DNA of 11,993 bases, taken from Treponema sp. UBA3662 (lineage in GTDB: Bacteria; Spirochaetota; Spirochaetia; Treponematales; Treponemataceae). Of the stretch, positions 7,293 to 11,993 are shown piece by piece (positions within the stretch are counted from its first letter, which is position 1; each line of letters opens with the position of its first letter). The notes under the pieces were generated by a model. The model was not told the origin of the DNA. It saw only the letters and a list, made by a program, of their open reading frames with translations, and ran no database searches. The stretch spans positions 1-11,993 of the forward strand of contig DFJV01000088.1 of assembly GCA_002373205.1 (NCBI GenBank), given 5' to 3'. The translations under genes and the position numbers were made by a program.

Positions 7293-8201
7293 CTAGTTCT
7301 GCCAAAGAGTGGCCGGATAGTAGCCGTCCGCAATCTTCTCTGCAATGGCAGCCTTTACAATCTCGCGGTCTTCTGGATAGGTCATTCCAAACCATTTTTC
7401 GCTTGAAGTAAAGAATTTTATGCTTCCCTCCCCGTGCCTAACAATGTCGCTTGCCGCAACAGGAAGAAGGGCCTCTGTCTTGGGCTGGTCAAGGGAAGTT
7501 TTCTTAAAGTTGTCCCAGTACTTGTGGAATTCCTCAAAAGCCTTAAGGCTAAAGGCAAAAAGGTTCATGCTAACCCATTCCTTACCGGTAAATTCCACCT
7601 CTTTTCCTTCAAATTCGCTTATGATTTTACCGTTTACGCGGCCAATTTTTGTGTGTTCGGTAATAGATTCAAGGTAGCCGTCCTTTACAGAGCAAACGCC
7701 CCTGCTTACGGTACCGCTGTCGCTCATGGTGTTGCCAAGAACGTAGCCAACCATTGCGTGTTCGCGGGACTGGGGGTCAAGAGAGCCCAGGTATTTTCCA
7801 AGCACGTTGAATGCCTCGCGTCCATAATAGTCATCGCTATTGATTACGGCAAAGGGGGAATTTACCTTCTCCTCCGCGCACAAAACCGCATGAATTGTAC
7901 CCCAAGGCTTTGTCCTCTGAGCAGCACGGCCTGCCTCCTCCGCAGTCAGAAGCGAATCCATATTCTGGAAGACGTATTCTGCGTCCATATTGCGTGCAAC
8001 ACGGTCAAAAAGCCGCTCCCTAAAGTCTTTTTCTATGTCCTTTCTGATAATATAAACAATCTTGCCAAAACCGGCATTTTTTGCATCGTATGCCGCATAG
8101 TCAAGCAGGCATTCTCCGTCGCGTCCAACAGCATCAATCTGCTTTACTCCGCCGTAACGGCTTCCCATGCCTGCTGCAAGAACTACAAGTGTTGGTTTCA
8201 T
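7293..8201 (-). CDS. Sugar-phosphate nucleotidyltransferase (NTP transferase family)
   Basis: A cytoplasmic enzyme expected to join a nucleoside triphosphate to a sugar 1-phosphate, giving an NDP-sugar and pyrophosphate. The 302-residue protein has a Rossmann-like GT-A fold signature at the N-terminus, VLAAGMGSRYGGVKQ (7-21), with G11, R15 and K20 in the expected nucleotide-binding loop. The later motif KPWGTIHAVLCA (98-109) corresponds to the family GTxHA motif, and NSDDYYG (121-127) is the likely metal-binding acidic pair. It lacks the FxPxSR-PKQ signature of ManC-type GDP-mannose pyrophosphorylases, so the link to mannose is suggested only by the isomerase gene downstream. The actual sugar and nucleotide are unknown. 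AGGGAG 8 bases before ATG supports the start, and a GGAG lies even closer. Confidence 0.85.
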   Translation of the reverse strand: MKPTLVVLAAGMGSRYGGVKQIDAVGRDGECLLDYAAYDAKNAGFGKIVYIIRKDIEKDFRERLFDRVARNMDAEYVFQNMDSLLTAEEAGRAAQRTKPWGTIHAVLCAEEKVNSPFAVINSDDYYGREAFNVLGKYLGSLDPQSREHAMVGYVLGNTMSDSGTVSRGVCSVKDGYLESITEHTKIGRVNGKIISEFEGKEVEFTGKEWVSMNLFAFSLKAFEEFHKYWDNFKKTSLDQPKTEALLPVAASDIVRHGEGSIKFFTSSEKWFGMTYPEDREIVKAAIAEKIADGYYPATLWQN

Positions 8202-8237
8202 TACTCCTACTCCCTTTTATTCAATGTTATTTTATCT

Positions 8238-8266
8238 ATTCTAACACTTGAAAAGACTAAAGGCAA
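8238..8266 (-). promoter_or_regulatory. Sigma70-type promoter of the nucleotidyltransferase-manA operon
   Basis: On the minus strand TTGCCT (8261-8266, 4 of 6) and TAGAAT (8238-8243, 5 of 6) are separated by exactly 17 bases. The predicted start is near 8231, giving a leader of about 30 bases that holds the AGGGAG ribosome binding site. This is the conventional arrangement, unlike the leaderless genes nearby. Confidence 0.7.
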
Positions 8267-8319
8267 CATAAATAACGATTTTGTCTTTTTCTTCTTTTTG
8301 CGGCAGTTTCTTTTGCTAA

Positions 8320-8460
8320 GGGCTTTCCGGGGTTCCGTGGGTCCCTACCCACTCCATTGCCGGGGTTCGACTGGGCTCACCCAACGGCAACGGCTTCGCC
8401 GCCCCTCCAATCCCGGCCGTGCCTTCTTTTGGGACAGAGCGTTTTACGTAGTCACGGAAG
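8320..8460. repeat. GC-rich palindromic intergenic element, copy 1
   Basis: This stretch lies between the small lipoprotein stop and the nucleotidyltransferase promoter and is richer in G+C than its flanks. It contains several perfect hairpins: GTGGGT/ACCCAC (8337-8342 with 8347-8352), TTGCCG/CGGCAA (8357-8362 with 8385-8390) enclosing TGGG-CTCA-CCCA, and CGGC-TTC-GCCG (8391-8401). CCGGGGTTC occurs twice (8327-8335 and 8360-8368). The minus strand carries GATTGGAGGGG followed by a GCGAAGC hairpin and, further on, GGAAAGC. All of these modules also occur in the element at 9291-9567. No protein is supported here. It is probably a dispersed repeat or a structured transcript end; no T-tract supports simple termination. 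Confidence 0.6.
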
Positions 8461-8474
8461 CATTTTTTATGATT

Positions 8475-9164
8475 TTAGCCAATATCAGGCTTAAGGGTAA
8501 TAATTTTTGTACCGTTGCAATAAATTGTACACAAGTGAGTGCCATCAACAGAGCCAAAACTATTATTTGCAGGAAGATATGGCGAAAAGTTACATTCGCT
8601 TGAAGATGTGGTAAAAGAAAATTCTGTACCACCGTAAAAATCACTATCTTTAAAATACCAATTGTAAGTACAACCAGGCAAATTTCTGCTCAATGACATG
8701 ATATAGGTAGAAGTAGCGAGCACAACAGTGACATCAACACTTAAATTTAAAAGCTGAACATTTGCCGCATTCTCCTGACCGCCAAGAATTGTAACTTCAT
8801 CGCTTACGCCAATCGTGCAACTCACAGGAGCATAATCGCCTCCTATATTTTGTAAGCATACAACCCGCACTTTTGAGCCAGCCCTTATGCCGCCAAATTC
8901 CACTTTAATTCCAGCTGCGGGAAAATTATCCTCTGAAAAGGAAATGATCTTTTTTGCCTCGTAGTCACCGGTTACAAAAATGGTCATTGTATCCGTAGGG
9001 TCTCCGATGTCGCGGGAAGCAAGCCTTTGGCAGACGGAGGACGGTATGTTAAGGCTTACACTGCCGTCATCTTCTTGGTGGGAGCAGGATTGCATGAAAA
9101 GCAAAAGCCCTGCTGTAAGACAGAATTTTAATATTCTTAAAAACAAGGGAGGGGTAACTTTCAT
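8475..9164 (-). CDS. Small predicted lipoprotein of unknown function (229 aa)
   Basis: I do not recognise a family. The protein opens with a typical export signal (MKVTPPLFLRILKF, then a leucine-rich core) ending LLFMQSC. C27 is the likely lipidated residue under the relaxed spirochaetal lipobox, so it should be anchored in a membrane and face the periplasm or the surface. The mature part has several cysteines, alternating hydrophobic residues and Gly/Ser-rich turns, and is probably mostly beta-sheet (Ig-like or similar). No catalytic motif is visible. The start is supported by GGAGG 7 bases before ATG and by an excellent promoter. The gene stands alone, with a palindrome-rich element on each side, which may mark it as an inserted or exchangeable locus. 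Confidence 0.8.
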   Translation of the reverse strand: MKVTPPLFLRILKFCLTAGLLLFMQSCSHQEDDGSVSLNIPSSVCQRLASRDIGDPTDTMTIFVTGDYEAKKIISFSEDNFPAAGIKVEFGGIRAGSKVRVVCLQNIGGDYAPVSCTIGVSDEVTILGGQENAANVQLLNLSVDVTVVLATSTYIMSLSRNLPGCTYNWYFKDSDFYGGTEFSFTTSSSECNFSPYLPANNSFGSVDGTHLCTIYCNGTKIITLKPDIG

Positions 9165-9209
9165 TTTGAGCCTCCAGGTTTTGGCGTTTACAATGTTTTC
9201 TTAGCCTTT

Positions 9210-9237
9210 ATTATAATGCCAATCTTAAGTTTTTCAA
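9210..9237 (-). promoter_or_regulatory. Strong sigma70-type promoter of the small lipoprotein gene
   Basis: On the minus strand TTGAAA (9232-9237, 5 of 6) and a perfect TATAAT (9210-9215) are 16 bases apart. The predicted start near 9203 gives a leader of about 38 bases containing the GGAGG ribosome binding site. Confidence 0.75.
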
Positions 9238-9244
9238 GGAAATT

Positions 9245-9258
9245 TTCTTTTAAAAGAA
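9245..9258. promoter_or_regulatory. 14-base palindrome upstream of the small lipoprotein promoter
   Basis: TTCTTTTAAAAGAA is a perfect palindrome that ends 7 bases upstream of the -35 box (minus-strand sense). It could be an operator or an UP-like AT-rich element. Low-complexity composition makes a chance palindrome plausible. Confidence 0.3.
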
Positions 9259-9290
9259 GAGTACCTACTTTTTTTTGTACTTGCCCACCC

Positions 9291-9567
9291 GCCTAGCCCC
9301 GATTGGAAGGGTTGCGAAGCAAGACCGCCGAAGGCGGGCCGGAGCGACAGCGTAGCCCTGGAAAGCGGGGAAAAATTGCATCCTTGCAATTTTTTCCCAG
9401 TAAGTTTCCTTACGGAAACTTACCGCACGTTACTGCTAAAAAATGACGCGCCGTCCATGGCGCTACTTGCTTTAGCAGGGGAAAAAATTGCAAGGAGTCT
9501 GGCCGGGCACGTAGTGACCGGACACAGTCTAACCATGGCCTGCGCTCCAGATTTTAGAAAAAAATCT
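9291..9567. repeat. Complex palindromic intergenic element, copy 2, with competing hairpins
   Basis: This region lies downstream of deoD and upstream of the small lipoprotein promoter. In plus-strand order: CCCCG/CGGGG (9297-9301 with 9366-9370) closes a multibranch block holding TTGC-GAA-GCAA (9312-9322), CCGCC-GAA-GGCGG (9325-9337) and GGGC/GCCC (9336-9339 with 9355-9358). Next is a long hairpin 9368-9380 with 9385-9398, nearly perfect around ATTGCA/TGCAAT. Then GTAAGTTTCC/GGAAACTTAC (9400-9409 with 9414-9423), and CTGCTAAA/TTTAGCAG (9433-9440 with 9471-9478) enclosing GCGCC/GGCGC. CCTTGCAATTTTTTCCC (9382-9398) has a perfect 17-base inverted copy at 9479-9495. Further right are CCGG-type pairing with loop GTA (9503-9520) and AGATTTT/AAAATCT (9549-9567). 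It shares modules with copy 1. The 78-codon plus-strand reading frame here is not supported as a gene. Confidence 0.65.
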
Positions 9568-10270
9568 ATACGGAAGCCACCGTTTCGAGCGCGAGTTTTA
9601 TCATGTTGGTGAATGAAGTCTGCCTCTCTTCCGCAGTGGTTTCGCCGCCCAAAAGGATGTGGTCGCTAACCGTAAGTATTGCAAGTGCCTTCCTTTTGAA
9701 TTTTGCCGCCAGAGTGTAAAGTTCCGCCGACTCCATCTCTATGCCAACAACACCGTACTTTGCCCAAAGCTTCCAGTTTTCCTTGTCGTCATAAAAGTTG
9801 TCGCTTGAAACACAGAGGCCCACGGTATGCTTTAGACCCATTTTTTCTGCCTGAATGTCTGCCTGCTTTAAGAGCGAAAAGTCGGCTGCGGGCGCATAAT
9901 GCATTCCGTTAAAGCGCTGGGTGTTAAGCGAGCTGTCCGTACATGCCGCCTGAGCCAAAAGAACGTCCCTCAGGGCAACGTTTTCCTGTACGCTTCCGCA
10001 AGTTCCAACACGGATTGCATTCTGCACGCCGTAAAACTTAAAAAGCTCCGTTGCGTAAATGGAAATTGAAGGCTGCCCCATGCCCGTTCCCTGCACGCTT
10101 ACCCGCTTGCCCTTGTAGGTTCCGGTAAAGCCGTACATTCCGCGCACTTCATTGTAGCAGACAGGATTCTCCAAAAAATTTTCAGCTATGAATTTTGCCC
10201 TTAGCGGGTCACCGGGAAGCAATACAGATTCTGCGATTGCACCCTCTTTTGCGTTTATGTGTGTACTCAT
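9566..10270 (-). CDS. deoD: Purine nucleoside phosphorylase, DeoD type
   Basis: A cytoplasmic salvage enzyme that splits purine (deoxy)ribonucleosides with phosphate into a free base and (deoxy)ribose 1-phosphate. It works as a hexamer in this family. The 234-residue protein matches the usual DeoD length and carries H5 in the N-terminal STHINA segment. LLPGDPLRAKFIAE contains phosphate-binding G20 and R24, and R43 lies in NEVRGMYG. R87 precedes GTCGS (89-93), the ribose-binding EME occurs at 178-180 and the catalytic D203 in TVSDH, with R216 downstream. All key residues are present, so activity is expected. The start has no ribosome binding site; a perfect TATAAT lies 6 bases before ATG, so the mRNA is predicted to be leaderless. 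Its 3' end borders the palindromic element. Confidence 0.97.
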   Translation of the reverse strand: MSTHINAKEGAIAESVLLPGDPLRAKFIAENFLENPVCYNEVRGMYGFTGTYKGKRVSVQGTGMGQPSISIYATELFKFYGVQNAIRVGTCGSVQENVALRDVLLAQAACTDSSLNTQRFNGMHYAPAADFSLLKQADIQAEKMGLKHTVGLCVSSDNFYDDKENWKLWAKYGVVGIEMESAELYTLAAKFKRKALAILTVSDHILLGGETTAEERQTSFTNMIKLALETVASV

Positions 10271-10276
10271 GGTTTT

Positions 10277-10305
10277 ATTATAGCACTAAAAGTTCAAATT
10301 GAAAA
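10277..10305 (-). promoter_or_regulatory. Predicted deoD promoter, leaderless type
   Basis: On the minus strand a perfect TATAAT (10277-10282) lies 6 bases before ATG, and TTTTCA (10300-10305, 4 of 6) lies 17 bases further upstream. No Shine-Dalgarno sequence fits between the promoter and the start codon. Confidence 0.65.
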
Positions 10306-10345
10306 CTAGAAAATTCTTTGGGGGACGAAAAGGGGACAAAAGCAA

Positions 10346-11914
10346 TTAATACTTCCAGCCGACCATGCCTTTGCCTTCGCTGGAAAATACGACGCCCACT
10401 TTGAACATTGCCTTTCCGCTTACGGCAAAACGCTCTGCATATCCGTTTGCGTCAATCTGGGAAAGGGCTTCTTCTGCAACTTCTTCAAACTTGCGGCCCT
10501 TGTCCATCTTAAGCTCAAAGATAAAAACTGAATCTTTCGTTGTAACAATTACGTCGCTGCGGCCTGCTACAGACTGAAGTTCGCTTACCACGTTAAAGCC
10601 TGTAAGCCTAAAGATAAGGTGGGTTACGGACTCGTAGTAGTTTTCGCACATGTCTTTCTTTACTACTGTTGGCAGGTCTGCAATTGCGGCTTTTATAATT
10701 GAAAGCACTTTGTCTACATTATTCTTTTCCAGTGCATCATAGATGTTGTCTACAGCAAGCCCCATGTCATCATCCGGCACTTTTACAAATTTCTTCAGAA
10801 GGACATTAAGGAAGCCCTCTTCAATTTCCCTGTTCGGAAAGTCCAGCGTATACACCCGCCTTTCTTTGTTGAAGTCTTTTATAGTAAGGTAGCCACTCTG
10901 ATAGATTACAGGAAGCATGTTGTTTGACTCTGGGTCATAGTTCTTGAACTGATCTTCCTTTGCCTTTCGTCCGTTGATTATTGAAGAAAGAGCAAGCGGC
11001 TGCTTTTCCAGGGTCTTTACAAGGAAGGAAGGTGTACCACTTTCAAACCAGTAGGAGCCAAAATCTTTTTCCATAAAGCACTTTAACAGGCAGAAGGGAT
11101 TGTAAACGCCTTCAACATTATGGGTAAAGTGATAGCCATCGTACATTAAGGCAAGCTTTTCCTTTGCCTCTGCAACAGTCATCTCCTGCTCTTTTGCAAG
11201 CGCCCCAATTTCCGGCTCAAAATATTCTTCAAGTTCTGATTCGGAAATTCCGCACAAAGAGGAAAAATCTTTGCTCAAGCTTATGTCATTAAGCTGGTTA
11301 AGGCCGCTGAATATATTTACATGGCTTACTTTTGTAATTCCTGTAATGAACAAAAAGCGGATGTATTTGTCCAAGTCTTTTAGGGGACTATAGAAGCTTC
11401 GCAATTCCTGGCGGTTTTCTTCTTCATATTCTGAATAAAGCGCATCAAGAATTGGCTTGTCGTATTCATCTATAAGAATAACAACCTGCTTGCCAGTTTG
11501 TTCATAAGCCGCCATAATAATATTATTAAGCCTTGGGGCAGAACGGCTGTCTTTTACTTCTATATTGAAAATCTTTTCGTATCTGGAAAGCATAAGGTTT
11601 ATTGCAGATTTTAAGCTTACCAAATCAGGATAATTATCAGCCCCAAAGCTAATCTTTAGAACAGGATATTGCGTCCAGTCCTTTTCCAGCTTTTCTATTG
11701 CAAGCCCACTAAAAAGTTCCTTTTTACCAAGAAAGTATGCCTCCAGGGTTGAAAGCAGAAGACTTTTACCAAAGCGGCGGGGACGGCTTAAGAAATACGG
11801 TTTACCTTCTGTTACCAGCTTATAGACAAAAGAAGTTTTATCAACATAAATGCAACCGCGCCTGCGTAAGTCCTCAAAATCCTGAATTCCGATTGGTAGG
11901 TATCTTGCTTCCAT
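10346..11914 (-). CDS. AAA-ATPase-like protein with C-terminal PD-(D/E)XK nuclease-like domain
   Basis: This 522-residue protein belongs to the family of AAA-ATPase-like proteins (PF09820) fused to a DUF1703 PD-(D/E)XK nuclease superfamily domain (PF08011). The family is often present in many copies in host-associated anaerobes, and its cellular role is not established. The N-terminus IPIG-like start and YVDKTSFVYKL are typical. The P-loop is the variant SRPRRFGKSLL with K50, and Walker B is VVILIDEYDKP with D149 and E150. FITGITKVS (189-197) is a likely sensor segment. Near the C-terminus, AGRSDVIV (D454) and FIFELK (E467, K469) form the nuclease-like motif, and Q486 follows in a conserved helix. 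All these residues are intact, so the protein looks functional. It is monocistronic as far as seen. Its start has no ribosome binding site, and TAGAAT lies 6 bases before ATG. Confidence 0.93.
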   Translation of the reverse strand: MEARYLPIGIQDFEDLRRRGCIYVDKTSFVYKLVTEGKPYFLSRPRRFGKSLLLSTLEAYFLGKKELFSGLAIEKLEKDWTQYPVLKISFGADNYPDLVSLKSAINLMLSRYEKIFNIEVKDSRSAPRLNNIIMAAYEQTGKQVVILIDEYDKPILDALYSEYEEENRQELRSFYSPLKDLDKYIRFLFITGITKVSHVNIFSGLNQLNDISLSKDFSSLCGISESELEEYFEPEIGALAKEQEMTVAEAKEKLALMYDGYHFTHNVEGVYNPFCLLKCFMEKDFGSYWFESGTPSFLVKTLEKQPLALSSIINGRKAKEDQFKNYDPESNNMLPVIYQSGYLTIKDFNKERRVYTLDFPNREIEEGFLNVLLKKFVKVPDDDMGLAVDNIYDALEKNNVDKVLSIIKAAIADLPTVVKKDMCENYYESVTHLIFRLTGFNVVSELQSVAGRSDVIVTTKDSVFIFELKMDKGRKFEEVAEEALSQIDANGYAERFAVSGKAMFKVGVVFSSEGKGMVGWKY

Positions 11915-11920
11915 GTTTTT

Positions 11921-11949
11921 ATTCTAGCATTATTCGGCAAAGTATACAA
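11921..11949 (-). promoter_or_regulatory. Predicted promoter of the AAA-ATPase-like gene, leaderless type
   Basis: On the minus strand TAGAAT (11921-11926, 5 of 6) lies 6 bases before ATG, with TTGTAT (11944-11949, 3 of 6) 17 bases upstream. No ribosome binding site is visible. The -35 box is weak. Confidence 0.5.
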
Positions 11950-11967
11950 TAAAGCAGTTGGAATTTT

Positions 11968-11983
11968 TGCTTTTGCAAAAGCA
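11968..11983. promoter_or_regulatory. 16-base perfect palindrome near the right edge
   Basis: TGCTTTTGCAAAAGCA is self-complementary over its full length. It lies 18 bases upstream of the predicted -35 box of the AAA-ATPase-like gene and could be an operator for that gene or for a gene beyond the edge. As RNA it would form only a short hairpin. Confidence 0.35.
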
Positions 11984-11993
11984 CGTTATCCTT

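Noticed and set aside
7434..8603. Long plus-strand reading frame of 389 codons
   Set aside because: It runs antisense to the well-supported nucleotidyltransferase gene, through the palindromic element and into the small lipoprotein gene. It shows no domain and has atypical composition.
8320..9567. CRISPR array or insertion sequence as explanation for the palindromic elements
   Set aside because: There are no regularly spaced identical repeats with unique spacers, no transposase reading frame and no matching terminal inverted repeats with target duplications that I could see.
9376..9612. 78-codon plus-strand reading frame across the palindromic element, running into the deoD 3' end
   Set aside because: It has no ribosome binding site, overlaps deoD on the opposite strand and is composed of inverted repeats. 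It is more likely a by-product of the repeat than a gene.
10319..10342. Tandem GGGGAC(G/A)AAAAG in the gap between deoD and the AAA-ATPase-like gene
   Set aside because: Only two short copies of a low-complexity unit, with no hairpin and no link to a promoter; insufficient to call a repeat or regulatory site.

Overview
The window reads as a chromosomal segment of a host-associated spirochaete, most likely Treponema or a close relative. This is inferred from relaxed lipoprotein signal peptides (ending FFTGC and MQSC), a LytS-type kinase paired with a winged-helix regulator, an AAA-ATPase/PD-(D/E)XK protein of a kind common in gut and oral anaerobes, and moderate-GC base composition. No marker gene fixes the genus. 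No rRNA, tRNA, CRISPR array, transposase or phage gene is visible. Eight genes are supported; seven lie on the minus strand and one, a large lipoprotein, on the plus strand.

Layout: (1) 1-1537, the N-terminal two thirds of Lon protease, running off the left edge. (2) 1672-3821, a two-gene two-component system: a multi-membrane-pass LytS-type histidine kinase overlapping by 4 bases a response regulator with a winged-helix (SARP/OmpR-like) output domain. (3) 3942-6389, a divergently transcribed 815-residue lipoprotein of unknown function, ended by a strong intrinsic terminator. (4) 6468-8201, an operon of a sugar nucleotidyltransferase and a class I mannose-6-phosphate isomerase, with a good sigma70-type promoter. 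(5) 8475-9164, a small lipoprotein of unknown function. It has a palindrome-rich intergenic element on each side (about 8320-8460 and 9291-9567), and the two elements share sequence modules. (6) 9566-10270, DeoD purine nucleoside phosphorylase. (7) 10346-11914, an AAA-ATPase-like protein with a C-terminal PD-(D/E)XK nuclease-like domain.

Three observations stand out. First, four genes (lon, the kinase gene, deoD and the AAA-ATPase gene) have a TANNNT-type -10 box only 6 or 7 bases before ATG and no Shine-Dalgarno sequence, which predicts leaderless mRNAs. The remaining genes with their own promoters carry recognisable ribosome binding sites. Second, the 120-base divergent region between the kinase and the large lipoprotein holds two C(T/A)ACATC heptamers 10 bases apart, just upstream of the lipoprotein -10 box and touching the kinase -35 box. 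This would suit binding by the winged-helix regulator. Third, the element at 9291-9567 is a dense series of hairpins, including a 17-base perfect inverted repeat that competes with a local hairpin. It shares short motifs with the element at 8320-8460, which suggests a dispersed palindromic repeat family or a structured RNA.

Functionally the window mixes housekeeping genes (protein quality control, nucleoside salvage, mannose metabolism) with surface lipoproteins and a sensory system that probably controls its divergent neighbour. That regulatory link is inferred from position and DNA motifs only.
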